From: Halobacillus aidingensis
GTDB taxonomy: Bacteria > Bacillota > Bacilli > Bacillales > Halobacillaceae
Assembly (NCBI RefSeq): GCF_900104185.1
Contig: NZ_FNIZ01000003.1
Location: 1-64,000, forward strand
Direction: 5' to 3'
Length of the DNA stretch: 64,000 nt
Shown: piece after piece, positions 1 through 8,900 of the stretch
Position numbering within the stretch: the stretch's first letter is position 1
Layout: each line of letters opens with the position of its first letter
Notes under the pieces: model-generated
The model's input: only the letters and a program-made list of their open reading frames with translations
Database searches by the model: none
Told to the model about the DNA's origin: nothing
Made by a program: the position numbers and the translations under genes

Positions 1-40
1 TGAACTGTACCCCCAAAAATGGACAGTTTAATAAAAAGTG

Positions 41-910
41 CTAGGCTGCTAATAGGTGACCTCGGTATTGTGCCGGGGTCATTTTTTGTAAGGACCACTG
101 ATATCGACGATGATTGTAATACTCCATATATTCTTCAATCGCTTGCTTGACTTCAAATACAGAAGAACACGCCTTGAAGTCGATTCCATCTTTCATATGC
201 CCAAAGAAAGATTCCATCGGGGCATTATCCCAACAGTTACCGCGACGTGACATTGACTGATCCAAGCCAAGTTCGCTCACTTTCTTCTGGAACTCAGGGT
301 GGGTATAGTGCACGCCTTGATCGGAATGGATTAAACAGTCAGGGTGAGGGATAAAGTCCTCCCGTTCCATTAACTTATCAAGCGTAGTGTACACGATATC
401 CATCTTCAAGGAGGTAGAAATATGATAAGCTAAGATTTCTCGTGTCGCTCCATCTTTAATGGCGGATAGATAGGCTTTTTGTCCTTTTTCATAATAAACA
501 TAAGTGATATCCGTTAAGAGGACTTTGTGTGGTTCCTGTTGATCGAACTGGCGATCCAACTTATTTTCACACGTTTGATGTTCTTGCGTCGCTTGGGCGA
601 TTTTTTTATAGGGATTCGCTCTCCGGATCTTGCACACGATATTGTACTTGTTCATAATTCGGCGAATACGTTTAAGGTTCATCACAATCTTCTCATCATT
701 CTCTAAAGCCATCTTGATCTGGATGGCACCCACTTTTCCCTTAGATTGGTCGTACACTTTCTTGATGATCGTATAGTCCGCTTCATCGCTTTGTTCCCTT
801 TTTTGACGGGTTTCCTCTGCTTTCAACCAATTATAATAACCGGAACGACTTACTCCTGCCACTTCACAAAAATACTGAATTAAAGGAGGAAATCCATTTT
901 CTCTTACCAC
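41..910 (-). CDS. IS3-family transposase OrfB (DDE integrase domain)
   Basis: This is the catalytic half of an IS150-type transposase. An N-terminal HTH_21-like segment (CEVAGVSRSGYYNWL) is followed by an rve integrase core. The three acidic residues can be placed: Asp in LLTDITYVYY, Asp in IHSDQGVHYT, and Glu in APMESFFGHMK. The C-terminal tail (EEYMEYYNHRRYQWSLQKMTPAQYR) is typical of the group. The listed GTG start is probably not the main one. The frame stays open upstream to at least 952, and the residues gained (VTTSEKFQLIEKV) continue the family homology. Translation as an OrfAB fusion by -1 frameshifting is therefore the better model. No damage is seen. Confidence 0.92.
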   Translation of the reverse strand: MVRENGFPPLIQYFCEVAGVSRSGYYNWLKAEETRQKREQSDEADYTIIKKVYDQSKGKVGAIQIKMALENDEKIVMNLKRIRRIMNKYNIVCKIRRANPYKKIAQATQEHQTCENKLDRQFDQQEPHKVLLTDITYVYYEKGQKAYLSAIKDGATREILAYHISTSLKMDIVYTTLDKLMEREDFIPHPDCLIHSDQGVHYTHPEFQKKVSELGLDQSMSRRGNCWDNAPMESFFGHMKDGIDFKACSSVFEVKQAIEEYMEYYNHRRYQWSLQKMTPAQYRGHLLAA

Positions 911-942
911 TTTTTCAATGAGTTGAAATTTCTCTGATGTCG

Positions 943-1368
943 TTACTTTTTCTTCTTCGCCTGCCTTTCGAGTTCGTCGAGCTTTTTTACGAAATCTACC
1001 TCTGCCTCTAGATACGCAATACGCGCTTCTGCTTTCTTCAATTTCTCTTCCGTAGATAGTTCTTTGGAGGATGGACGTCCTGTGGCGCCTTTCCCTCTAC
1101 GTTCTGTATAGAATCCATCTTCTCCGTACTTCTGGAACGTTTCCCGCCAACGCTTTATACATTGATTAGGTTTCTTAGATCCAATAATAGACATATCAAA
1201 CCCATACTCTAAGAAAATTTGGTAAGGACCTTTCCCTTCTATGTTTTCTTTCACTGCCGTTACCTTAAAATCAGGAGAATAGGTGATGGAGCGATCGGAT
1301 ACCTTGATGACATTTGGGTTGGATTCTAGTTCTCTTCTTTGTGATTCAGTAAAAGTAATTTTGGACAT
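943..1368 (-). CDS. IS3-family transposase OrfA (helix-turn-helix)
   Basis: This 141-residue protein is the DNA-binding half of the IS150-like transposase. A helix-turn-helix region spans roughly residues 30-80 (SPDFKVTAVKENIEGKG through CIKRWRETFQKYG). A C-terminal leucine/glutamate-rich coiled coil (EEKLKKAEARIAYLEAEVDF) is typical of OrfA multimerisation. It ends in a lysine run encoded by an A-rich stretch that forms the frameshift site into orfB. The ATG lies just inside the right inverted repeat. Transposon OrfA is the only reasonable reading. Confidence 0.9.
   Translation of the reverse strand: MSKITFTESQRRELESNPNVIKVSDRSITYSPDFKVTAVKENIEGKGPYQIFLEYGFDMSIIGSKKPNQCIKRWRETFQKYGEDGFYTERRGKGATGRPSSKELSTEEKLKKAEARIAYLEAEVDFVKKLDELERQAKKKK
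945..952 (-). other. Programmed -1 frameshift site, orfA to orfB
   Basis: On the minus strand the end of orfA reads GAAAAAG followed by TAA. A one-base slip back on the A-run moves the ribosome into the frame of orfB, which is open without interruption across this point. IS150-type elements are known to use A-rich slippery heptamers here. This one has five A residues rather than six, so efficiency may be lower. Confidence 0.65.
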
Positions 1369-1508
1369 CTCTATAACCTCGCTCTTATTGTTAATTTGAT
1401 TATAAATGGATATCCGAGGTCATGAAACACAAAAAACCCCGAATAAGGGCACTTTTTTATCAGTGTCCATTATTCAGGGTATAGTTCAGTGCTGATAATA
1501 GTATAGTC

Positions 1509-3518
1509 TTACTTACTATCATAAAAATAATCTAGTGCCTTGCTTACTTTTTCTCCAACGAAAGGAGTCAACGTTTCCGCGTAAGTCCTTGTCAAATGAT
1601 GCCCGTCCTGATAAACCAATACATTTCCGATGATCGGTTTACAGACATCCTCTTCACAGAATTTATCCGTCAAATCCGCATAGTACACATTATCTAAATC
1701 CAGTTTATCAATGTCGTCTGATAGATCCTCAAGATCATTCTCCGTCGTACATTCTTTAGCATTTGCACCATGTTCATCGATACAAGTTGGAATATCAAAC
1801 TCAGCTCTTGGGTTGTCTTTCAAAGCAAATACGTTGATATCATGTTCCCCAAGCTTTTCCCATTGATCCACATACCCTTCAGGAATTCCTTCCCATTCTG
1901 TAGCATCGGCAGTTGTATAAACAAGGTCAGGTTTCTTCTCAATCAATTCGTCCATGACACTTTCATTCCACTCTGCACACGTTTTTTGATCGAGTTCTGT
2001 GGTCAATAGATAAGACTCGCTGGAGAATCGGCATGCGCTTCGTGTATAGTTCAGAATTTTGATGTTCTCTTCGTTCGCATATGCTTCCAATGGAGCCAAC
2101 CAGTGGGCACTATGGGAGCCTCCGACTAAGGCGATGGTATAATCTGGATTGTCAACTTCTCCATATTCACACAGAATGACTTCTGACTCTTCCATACCTT
2201 GGTGACATCCATCATCATAACTTTTCGGTGTTTCTTCTTTTGCCTGTAAAACACTAGGTGCGAAAGGTTCATCTGAATGGAAGTCATCATTGGATGCCAT
2301 CACTAAAGCACCAGGGTAATCATTGCTATTCGATATTTCCACACTGGCCGAGGCGAATTGTGCATCCTTCACGTACCAAGACCAGGAGCCATTTAGAATC
2401 ACAACTGGAACAGCAATGGCCACTAGTATGAAGGCTAACTTTGGTTTCGACTGTATTTTTTTGTTTCTGATTGGCTTTTCAAATAGATGCGTAGTCACAT
2501 AAGACAACACTATTGCCAACCCGATGATCAATAAACCGTGTGTGATTGGAACCGTGTCATTTCCGATGATGTTGAAATATAAGATTAATAGCGGCCAATG
2601 CCACAGATAGAAACCGTATGAGATTCCGCCGAACCGAACCAGTGGTTTCGCACTTAACAGATGGTGTACTCCAAATTTCCCGCCAGTATTCCCAGCAATC
2701 AAGATCAACACCGCGGACAGAACCGGCCATAGAGCCGCATATCCAGGGAAAACCGTCGACACTTGTAGGAGCAGACCACAACTCACTAGTCCGAATAAAC
2801 CCAACCAGCCAATGATTAGATTCGTAGATTTATTAAAGGATATATTGGCTATGACCAAGGAAAGAATGCCACCGATGGCAAATTCCCATGCTCTAGCGAA
2901 TGTATCAAAATAAGCCCATGGTTGATTCACTGAAGTCTTATAGACGGAATAGCTGATGGACACGACAAAGATCACAATCAATGTATAGAATAAAGAGTTT
3001 CTTGTTTTCATGTTTAACTTCTTTGCGATCGCTATGGATGTGATCAAGACTAAGGTCCAAATAATATAAAACTGAAACTGGGTACTCATGGCCCAAAAAT
3101 GCTGCACAGGGCTGGCGACGTTATTTTGTGCCAAATAATCCACCGAGTTACTAGCCAGCTCCCAATTCTCAAAATAGACCAAAGAAGCAGCTACTTCCTT
3201 AATGATTGTTGACCACTGAGACTGAGGTAGGAAATAAAAACTAGTAATGATCACGAATATTAGAACTGAGAACGCTATTGGAAATAACCTTTTTCCCAGT
3301 TTTAGAAGAAAGCCGAATATGTCTATTTTCCCTGTTTTTTCAAACATATTTAAAAGAGAGATTGTTATTAAAAATCCGGATACGACGAAGAATACATCGA
3401 CTCCACCTGAAACATTACCTAACCAGATATGGTAAACAGCGACTAATATCGCAGCTATCGCTCGTAATCCTTCTATCTCCGGCCTGAATTTTCTTTTCTT
3501 TTCTTTATATAGATTCAT
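1509..3518 (-). CDS. OafA/YrhL-type acyltransferase with C-terminal SGNH domain
   Basis: This is a membrane acyltransferase of about 669 residues that probably O-acetylates a cell-surface polymer such as peptidoglycan or an exopolysaccharide. The N-terminal acyltransferase-3 domain has about ten membrane segments and the RPEIEGLRAIAAILVAVYH motif with its conserved His. A linker leads to an extracytoplasmic SGNH-type esterase domain, with GGSHSAHW near residue 461 and DGHH near residue 640 giving the Ser and Asp/His of the triad. The start chosen is the ATG at 3518, six bases after GGAGG. A frame extends 15 codons further upstream without a good site. The natural acceptor cannot be told from sequence. 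It stands alone between the IS and a small membrane gene. Confidence 0.88.
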   Translation of the reverse strand: MNLYKEKKRKFRPEIEGLRAIAAILVAVYHIWLGNVSGGVDVFFVVSGFLITISLLNMFEKTGKIDIFGFLLKLGKRLFPIAFSVLIFVIITSFYFLPQSQWSTIIKEVAASLVYFENWELASNSVDYLAQNNVASPVQHFWAMSTQFQFYIIWTLVLITSIAIAKKLNMKTRNSLFYTLIVIFVVSISYSVYKTSVNQPWAYFDTFARAWEFAIGGILSLVIANISFNKSTNLIIGWLGLFGLVSCGLLLQVSTVFPGYAALWPVLSAVLILIAGNTGGKFGVHHLLSAKPLVRFGGISYGFYLWHWPLLILYFNIIGNDTVPITHGLLIIGLAIVLSYVTTHLFEKPIRNKKIQSKPKLAFILVAIAVPVVILNGSWSWYVKDAQFASASVEISNSNDYPGALVMASNDDFHSDEPFAPSVLQAKEETPKSYDDGCHQGMEESEVILCEYGEVDNPDYTIALVGGSHSAHWLAPLEAYANEENIKILNYTRSACRFSSESYLLTTELDQKTCAEWNESVMDELIEKKPDLVYTTADATEWEGIPEGYVDQWEKLGEHDINVFALKDNPRAEFDIPTCIDEHGANAKECTTENDLEDLSDDIDKLDLDNVYYADLTDKFCEEDVCKPIIGNVLVYQDGHHLTRTYAETLTPFVGEKVSKALDYFYDSK

Positions 3519-3640
3519 ATAAAGCCTCCGTTTTATGTTAAATACCGTTACACATTTTACCATAGAACGTGGATTGAATGTTATCTCTCATAGAGGTTTT
3601 TATCTTATATACAATCGTGGACATGGGCTTACAAAAAAGA

Positions 3641-3677
3641 AGAAGAGGGAGGCAGAAATTATTGCTTCCCTCTTCTT
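3641..3677 (-). terminator. Intrinsic terminator after the small membrane protein gene
   Basis: An inverted repeat GAAGAGGGAGGCA / TGCTTCCCTCTTC with one G-T pair is followed on the minus strand by TTCTTTTTTG. It separates the gene at 3737-4060 from the acyltransferase downstream. Confidence 0.8.
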
Positions 3678-3736
3678 CCTTTATTCATTATGTAGCTTTT
3701 AATGGTTCAAGATTGTTTATAGACAACCCGACCCTA

Positions 3737-4060
3737 TTAAGCTCCTTTTGCAACAGGCGAGATAATCTCCTGTTGTTCTAATGTTGTTTGGTCGCTTTCT
3801 GTCGCAGGACGATACCCTTTCTCTAACAACCCTTTAATGTAGATCTTGTTATAAACAAAAGAAAAAATAATTCCAGGGATCCAGGCACCAATTCCAAGGG
3901 TGAAAATACCGGCAAGCATTGCAGTAACAAACATAATGACCGCCCATTTTAAATCTCCTCTAATAAGAGCAGGAATAAAACCGAAAAAGAAAGTAGTCCA
4001 ACTGAATCCTACTTTCACCTCTTTGACGACTCCAGCATCATTCTTTAATTTGACATTCAT
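3737..4060 (-). CDS. Small membrane protein, DUF2628-like
   Basis: A 107-residue protein starting MNVKLKNDAG. After a short polar N-terminus (residues 1-20) come the motif VGFSWTTFFFGFIPALIRGD and two or three hydrophobic segments (about 20-36, 40-58 and 60-75). A cytoplasmic tail carries a KGYRPA motif. The pattern FSW-x-FFFG-x-PAL-RGD followed by KGY resembles the DUF2628 family of small bacterial membrane proteins of unknown role. The ATG at 4060 is preceded by GGAGGTG at good spacing, and the six codons before it are excluded. It is monocistronic with its own terminator. Function unknown. Confidence 0.72.
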   Translation of the reverse strand: MNVKLKNDAGVVKEVKVGFSWTTFFFGFIPALIRGDLKWAVIMFVTAMLAGIFTLGIGAWIPGIIFSFVYNKIYIKGLLEKGYRPATESDQTTLEQQEIISPVAKGA

Positions 4061-4258
4061 GTTTACACCTCCATTCATTTAGTCACACGACTATTATACT
4101 AGAAAATAAAGGTGAGTATAGCGTTTTTTGTCAATTAATGAAAAATAACTGTAGATTTCCAGAAAAGTCTCCTTTTTAGACTTATGACCACTAGGAAGAT
4201 CTTACTAAGAAACTACCTATAAAATTATTAGGAGTATCGTTGAATAAAAAACTGAATT

Positions 4259-4287
4259 TTGCGATTATAATCGAACTATAATATAAT
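4259..4287 (+). promoter_or_regulatory. Sigma-A type promoter for the YfcC gene
   Basis: TTGCGA at 4259-4264 and TATAAT at 4282-4287 are separated by 17 bases. The element lies about 50 bases ahead of the start codon. An overlapping second TATAAT at 4277 is out of register. Confidence 0.6.
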
Positions 4288-4334
4288 TCCCTTATATTTC
4301 AAGTAGAGGATATTATAAGGAGGTATGTCGTTAA

Positions 4335-5753
4335 ATGAGTTTACCTGAAAAAGCACCAGAGGTTTCTAGTAACAGAAAGAAGAAGTGGGAGATGCCGGAC
4401 ACATACGTCATTCTGTTTGCTGTTTTGCTAGCAGCTGTTATCGCTACATACATCGTTCCATCCGGATCATTTGAAAGAGAGACACTTGATGGGGTAGAGC
4501 GAGTCGTTCCGAATACATATGCAAGTGTGGAGGGTGAACCAGCAGGATTTATGGATATTTTCCTAGCGTTACAAGAGGGAATGGTTCAGTCAGGTGGATT
4601 GATCTTCCTCGTTCTTTTCGCCGGAGGTGCTTTTGAGGTCATTGAGCGGTCGGGTGCCATTAAGGGAGGCATCTTGCGTGCTGTCGATAAAACGAAAGGG
4701 AAAGAGTTTTGGCTGATTGCCATTGTCTCTATTTTGTTTGCACTAGGTGGTGCAGTTGGAGCGGTAGCCAACTCTGTCATCCCATTTGTTGCGATTGGTG
4801 TGATTATTGCTAGAGCGTTGAAGCTTGATGCGATTGTAGCGGTTTCGATTACGTTTGGAGCCACGTTTGCCGGCTTTAACGTAGGCTTTTTAAACCCTTA
4901 TACTGTAGGAATTGCACAGTCGATCGCAGACCTTCCTTTATTTTCGGGAATGGCTTTAAGAATCATCGCTTTTGTAGTGATCGTAGGGGTAACGATTCTT
5001 TACACATGGAGGTACGCGAAACGAATCCTCAATGACCCATCAAGAAGCTTGATCGGAGTATTAGATGAAAAGGATGCTTCACAAGATGAACTGCATGCCC
5101 CTTTTACGGCTAGACATAAATGGATTCTTTCCTTTGTAGCAGTTGCTCTTGCCTTCTTCATCTTTGCAACTATCCAATACAAATGGACGATCAACCACAT
5201 GGCCGCTTTTTTCATCATTATCGGTATAGTTTCCGGAATCATTGCAGGAATGAATTACAATAAGATTGCTCTAACCTTCCTAGATGGGTGTCAAAAACTT
5301 GTGTATGGTGCACTTATTATCGGTGTTGCGCGTGCCATTCTGATTGTCATGGAGAATGCCAACATCCTCGATACGGCTGTCCATGCTTTGTCTGTTCCTT
5401 TGGAAGGACTTTCTCCTGTGATGGCGGCTCTTGGAATGTTTGTAGCCAATGGTGTCATGAACTTTCTCATACCATCTGGAAGCGGACAGGCGATGATTGC
5501 TATGCCGATTCTATCCCCGCTGGCTGACATGATTGGAGTTACACGTCAAGTTGCCGTTCAGGCTTATCAGTTTGGTGATGGATTTACGAACAGTATTTTT
5601 CCAACGTCAGGGCCGCTCATGGCAAGTCTTGCGGTAGCTGGAGTTCCCTGGATTAAATGGGCAAAATGGATGCTGCCGTTGTTATTGATTTGGGTGGTTA
5701 TTGCTGTCATTATGCTTACGGTCGGCGTGTTGATTAGCTGGGGCCCGGTGTAA
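4335..5753 (+). CDS. YfcC/DcuC-family carrier (C4-dicarboxylate or amino-acid antiporter type)
   Basis: A 472-residue polytopic membrane protein with about 12 hydrophobic segments. It has the family landmarks IVPSGSFERE near residue 40, GGAVGAVANSVIPFV in the first half, and NFLIPSGSGQAMIAMPI in the second half. The last two are the inverted-repeat hairpin loops of this fold. Relatives (YfcC, ArcD-like, AbgT/DcuC-type) move carboxylates, amino acids or short peptides, so the substrate is not certain. GGAGG precedes the ATG with a long spacer of about 11 bases. The gene sits directly ahead of the peptide operon but is separated by a terminator, so a link to peptide or amino-acid export or uptake is only inferred from position. 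Confidence 0.85.
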   Translation: MSLPEKAPEVSSNRKKKWEMPDTYVILFAVLLAAVIATYIVPSGSFERETLDGVERVVPNTYASVEGEPAGFMDIFLALQEGMVQSGGLIFLVLFAGGAFEVIERSGAIKGGILRAVDKTKGKEFWLIAIVSILFALGGAVGAVANSVIPFVAIGVIIARALKLDAIVAVSITFGATFAGFNVGFLNPYTVGIAQSIADLPLFSGMALRIIAFVVIVGVTILYTWRYAKRILNDPSRSLIGVLDEKDASQDELHAPFTARHKWILSFVAVALAFFIFATIQYKWTINHMAAFFIIIGIVSGIIAGMNYNKIALTFLDGCQKLVYGALIIGVARAILIVMENANILDTAVHALSVPLEGLSPVMAALGMFVANGVMNFLIPSGSGQAMIAMPILSPLADMIGVTRQVAVQAYQFGDGFTNSIFPTSGPLMASLAVAGVPWIKWAKWMLPLLLIWVVIAVIMLTVGVLISWGPV

Positions 5754-5797
5754 GAAAAGTTTATCTATTAAACTTGTTATATAGGTGAAACGATTTA

Positions 5798-5830
5798 AGC
5801 GTAGGGATAAAGGACCCTATGCTTTTTTGT
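5798..5830 (+). terminator. Intrinsic terminator after the YfcC gene
   Basis: AAGCGTAGGG pairs with CCCTATGCTT around a short loop (one G-T pair), followed by TTTTTTG. Confidence 0.8.
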
Positions 5831-5997
5831 TGTTTTTGAGTCTCTCTTATATTTCAACAAATTTACAGATAAGGTTTCTTCATTCTATTAAAAGATTCAC
5901 ATTTACGAGAATTTTTTATGTTCCTTTAATTCCTATAACTAAAGGGAAAACAGTAACTTTTTTGCGAGGAAAACTAGTTTTTATACTTTTTGAAAGG

Positions 5998-6026
5998 TTG
6001 ATAATTTTCTGACCATTATGTATTAT
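5998..6026 (+). promoter_or_regulatory. Promoter of the peptide-utilisation operon
   Basis: TTGATA at 5998-6003 and TATTAT at 6021-6026 with exactly 17 bases between them. The predicted transcript start near 6033 lies just before the 6044-6058 palindrome. Confidence 0.55.
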
Positions 6027-6043
6027 ATGGTTAATCTAGGAAA

Positions 6044-6058
6044 TGAAATCGCGTTTCA
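6044..6058 (+). promoter_or_regulatory. Candidate IclR-family operator upstream of dppD
   Basis: TGAAATCGCGTTTCA is an inverted repeat with TGAAA/TTTCA arms. This is the size and arm composition known for IclR-family operators (TGGAAAT-type half sites). It lies just downstream of the predicted transcript start and ahead of an operon that encodes an IclR regulator. Assignment is by proximity. Confidence 0.45.
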
Positions 6059-6081
6059 AATAGTGAAATGGAGGGGTGATC

Positions 6082-7098
6082 GTGTCAAAAGTCCTTGATG
6101 TCAAAGACTTAGAAGTATCGGTAAAAATAGATAACGAAAGAAGAAACATAGTTAATAAGGTCTCCTTCTCAGTCAACGAAGGGGAGACTCTTGGAATTGT
6201 AGGAGAATCAGGTTGTGGAAAGAGTATGACATCTCTGTCCATTATGGATCTTTTACCGCAAGCTCTATCGGTGACAGGTGGTTCCTTAACGCTTAATGGA
6301 GAAGAGTTGACCAAGTTATCGAAGAATGCATACAGAAAAAAGCGTGGAAAAGAAATGGCGATGATTTTTCAGGAACCGATGACGTCTCTTAATCCGGTTT
6401 ATACCATTGGTTTTCAAATCGTTGAGCTTGTACGTAATCATACGAAAAAGTCGAAGAAAGAAGCGTATGATCGTGCGTTACATATGTTGAAGTTGGTTGG
6501 AATACCTCGCGCCGATCAGGTGCTGCATGAATATCCGCACCAGTTATCGGGTGGAATGAGACAGCGGGTCATGATTGCGATGGCTTTGTCTTGTAATCCT
6601 GGGCTATTGATTGCCGATGAGCCGACAACGGCTTTGGACGTTACCATTCAGGCGCAAATCTTACGGCTCATGCAGTCCCTGCAAGATGAGATGAATATGT
6701 CAATTGTGATGATTACTCATGATTTAGGTGTAGTCGCGGAAACTTGTGATCGCGTCATCGTGATGTATGCGGGGGAAGTTGTTGAAGAAGCGACTGTAGA
6801 AGAGCTCTTCGAATCACCTAAACACCCTTATACAAAGGGATTGGTCGCATCCGTTCCAAATATGGACAAGGATGAAGAGTACTTGTCTTCCATCAGTGGA
6901 ACCGTGCCGACACCTGAGCAAATGCCTACAGGGTGCCGATTTGCTCCACGTTGTAAGCATGCATTTGAAGCTTGTCATCAGACGCCTCCATTGTTCGATG
7001 TCAATGAACAATCAAAGAGCCGTTGCTGGCTCTATCATGAGGAAGCTTCAAATGTTCAAGAAGGGAGGAAGGAAGTTGGCGCAGGAAACCATTCTTGA
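6082..7098 (+). CDS. dppD: Oligopeptide/dipeptide ABC transporter ATPase, DppD/OppD-like
   Basis: First ATP-binding subunit of a type I peptide importer, about 338 residues, cytoplasmic. It shows Walker A GESGCGKS near residue 44, the Q-loop [10 protein letters not shown], the signature LSGGMRQR, Walker [13 protein letters not shown], and the H-loop MITHDLGVV. The C-terminal oligo_HPY extension (GCRFAPRC) is specific to peptide and nickel importers. The GTG at 6082, seven bases after GGAGG, is preferred over the GTG at 6076 inside the ribosome binding site. It overlaps the next gene by 23 bases, which suggests coupled translation. It heads an eight-gene operon with dppF, iclR, dppA, dppB, dppC, an M14 peptidase and pcp. 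Confidence 0.93.
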   Translation: MSKVLDVKDLEVSVKIDNERRNIVNKVSFSVNEGETLGIVGESGCGKSMTSLSIMDLLPQALSVTGGSLTLNGEELTKLSKNAYRKKRGKEMAMIFQEPMTSLNPVYTIGFQIVELVRNHTKKSKKEAYDRALHMLKLVGIPRADQVLHEYPHQLSGGMRQRVMIAMALSCNPGLLIADEPTTALDVTIQAQILRLMQSLQDEMNMSIVMITHDLGVVAETCDRVIVMYAGEVVEEATVEELFESPKHPYTKGLVASVPNMDKDEEYLSSISGTVPTPEQMPTGCRFAPRCKHAFEACHQTPPLFDVNEQSKSRCWLYHEEASNVQEGRKEVGAGNHS

Positions 7099-8077
7099 AG
7101 TGAAAAATTTGAAAAAGTACTTTCCGATCAAGGGAGGAATCTTCGGTAAAAAAACGTTGAATCAAGTCAAAGCCGTAGATGATGTCTCCTTTCATGTGAA
7201 GAAAGGGGAAACACTTGGAATTGTCGGTGAGTCAGGCTGTGGAAAAAGCACAACAGGCAAGACCATTCTGCAATTGATCGAAGCGACAGATGGAGAAGTC
7301 TTGTTTAAAGGTAAAGATATCACGAAGGCCTCTAAACAAGAGATGAAAAATCTACGGAGAGAAATACAAATCATTTTTCAGGATCCTTTCGCTTCCCTTA
7401 ATCCAAGAATGAAAGTTGGAGAAATCATTGAAGAGCCTCTGATTAACTTTGGATTGTGTGAAGGAAAAAAAGCGAGAAGGGATCGTGTGCTTGAACTAAT
7501 GGATCAGGTAGGATTAAGACCTGAACAAATCGACCGTCACCCTCACGAATTTAGTGGAGGGCAGCGACAAAGGATTGGGATAGCGAGAGCTTTAGCTTGT
7601 GAACCTAGTATTATCATTGCCGATGAACCCGTTTCAGCATTGGATGTTTCCATACAGTCTCAAGTATTGAACCTGTTGCGTGATTTACAAAAAGAATTGG
7701 GTTTAACGTACATATTTATTTCTCACGACTTGAGTGTGGTTAAACATTTTTGTGATCGTATCGGTGTCATGTACCTGGGGCGAATGGTGGAGATGGCTGG
7801 GAAACACGAACTCTATGACCGACCGCTCCATCCCTATGCAGAAGCGTTGTTATCTGCTGTTCCCGTAATGGATCCAAAGCGAAAGAAAAAAGACATTATC
7901 TTAGAAGGGGATGTACCAAGTCCTTCCGACCCACCTAAAGGGTGTGCCTTTCATCCTCGCTGTCCAATGAAAATGGACATTTGTTCTGAAGTCCGGCCTC
8001 AGCTGGAAAACCAAAATGGACGGTTTGTAGCCTGTCATTTATATGATCAGCCTACAGAACCAGAACGGACTGGATAG
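7076..8077 (+). CDS. dppF: Oligopeptide/dipeptide ABC transporter ATPase, DppF/OppF-like
   Basis: Second ATPase of the importer, about 333 residues. Visible elements are Walker [11 protein letters not shown]-loop [10 protein letters not shown], signature [15 protein letters not shown], Walker [13 protein letters not shown]-loop FISHDLSVV, and the oligo_HPY tail GCAFHPRCP. The N-terminal [12 protein letters not shown] is typical of OppF/DppF. The start is taken as TTG at 7076, seven bases after GGGAGG, giving [16 protein letters not shown]. The frame runs open far upstream inside dppD but that part has no homology. It overlaps dppD by 23 bases and ends one base before the iclR ATG. It should form a heterodimer with DppD on the DppB/DppC membrane subunits. 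Confidence 0.93.
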   Translation: MAQETILEVKNLKKYFPIKGGIFGKKTLNQVKAVDDVSFHVKKGETLGIVGESGCGKSTTGKTILQLIEATDGEVLFKGKDITKASKQEMKNLRREIQIIFQDPFASLNPRMKVGEIIEEPLINFGLCEGKKARRDRVLELMDQVGLRPEQIDRHPHEFSGGQRQRIGIARALACEPSIIIADEPVSALDVSIQSQVLNLLRDLQKELGLTYIFISHDLSVVKHFCDRIGVMYLGRMVEMAGKHELYDRPLHPYAEALLSAVPVMDPKRKKKDIILEGDVPSPSDPPKGCAFHPRCPMKMDICSEVRPQLENQNGRFVACHLYDQPTEPERTG

Positions 8078-8078
8078 G

Positions 8079-8897
8079 ATGAGTAAAACATTATCAAAAG
8101 CACTTCAACTTCTAAGATTTTTTACAGAAGAAACGCCTTATTGGAGGCTCGATAAAATATCTGAGGCATCCGATCTTCCGAAAGCAACCGTCTACCGGTT
8201 GATGAAGACGCTTGAGGAAGAAGGTTTTATTCAAAAAGTAAGTTTTTATCAGAATGGTGTATTCATCGATGGAGAAATGTATCAGTTAGGCACACGACTG
8301 ATTGAGCTTGGACATATGGTTTCAAGTCAGCTCGAGATCCGAGGCCTTGCACTTCCGCATATGAGGAAGCTGCAGCAGGAGTTCGGAGAGTCCGTTCAAC
8401 TCATTATCATGGATCAGGATGAAGCCATTTATATCGAAAAAGTTGAAAGTGATAAACCTGTCCGCTTATATACGAAAATTGGGAGAAGAGCCCCTCTTTA
8501 CGCAGGGGCCTGTCCACGTACATTGTTATCTTTTTTACCTGACCATGAAATTCAACGAATTCTGCAGCAGGAGAAGGAGAAAAAGAAGTATGCCTCTCAA
8601 ACGATGATCGATGACGAGGTAATTATGGAAAAGGTAAAAGAAACCCGTGATCGGGGGTATAGCTACAGTCAATCTGAACTTGAAGAAGGAACGGCCTCTG
8701 TAGGGACGCCGATTTTTGACCGGTTCGGGGAAATTGCAGCAGGAATCAGTGTGGCTGGATTTGCTTCGACTGTAACACCAAAACAGGCGGAAAGATATGC
8801 ATCACCGATGTGGGAAGTTTGCGAGACACTTTCAAGACAGTTAGGTTTTTCAGAACCTTATCCGTATGGATCAAAAATCACAAAAATGGGGGAGTAG
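8079..8897 (+). CDS. IclR-family transcriptional regulator
   Basis: A 272-residue regulator with an N-terminal winged helix (residues 1-65: SKALQLLRFF, then KATVYRLMKTLEEEGFIQK) and a C-terminal IclR ligand-binding domain (about 85-260, including GRRAPLYAGACPRTLLSF and GTASVGTPIFD). The start at 8079, immediately after the dppF stop, matches the usual beginning of the family; its ribosome binding site is weak, so coupling to dppF is likely. A regulator lying inside the operon between the ATPases and the binding protein suggests autoregulation together with the transporter. A suitable palindrome is present upstream of dppD at 6044. The ligand is probably a peptide or its breakdown product, which is inference. 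Confidence 0.9.
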   Translation: MSKTLSKALQLLRFFTEETPYWRLDKISEASDLPKATVYRLMKTLEEEGFIQKVSFYQNGVFIDGEMYQLGTRLIELGHMVSSQLEIRGLALPHMRKLQQEFGESVQLIIMDQDEAIYIEKVESDKPVRLYTKIGRRAPLYAGACPRTLLSFLPDHEIQRILQQEKEKKKYASQTMIDDEVIMEKVKETRDRGYSYSQSELEEGTASVGTPIFDRFGEIAAGISVAGFASTVTPKQAERYASPMWEVCETLSRQLGFSEPYPYGSKITKMGE

Positions 8898-8900
8898 GAA

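Larger units (their letters stand above)
1..1488 (-). mobile_element. IS3-family (IS150-like) insertion sequence, complete
   Basis: Imperfect terminal inverted repeats are visible: TGAACTGTACCC at 1-12 continuing to AATGGACA at 25, and the complement of 1464-1488. They match at 21 of 25 positions and end in the TG...CA typical of IS3 elements. Between them lie orfA and orfB on the minus strand in the usual order with a frameshift site at their junction. The left end coincides with the first base of the window, so a target-site duplication cannot be checked. The element lies downstream of the acyltransferase gene and does not interrupt it. Both frames are intact, so it may be active. Confidence 0.9.
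5754..6081 (+). other. Intergenic region between the YfcC gene and the dpp operon
   Basis: This AT-rich stretch holds a terminator (5798-5830), a promoter (5998-6026) and a palindrome (6044-6058), described separately. An open frame of 75 codons inside it has no plausible ribosome binding site or family likeness. Nothing else is recognised. Confidence 0.6.

Noticed and set aside
41-1368. orfA/orfB of the IS as a frameshifted pseudogene
   Set aside because: The break lies exactly at the slippery site expected for the family and both parts are full length.
5785-6012. 75-codon open frame after the YfcC gene
   Set aside because: It runs through a terminator and a promoter, and has no binding site or homology.
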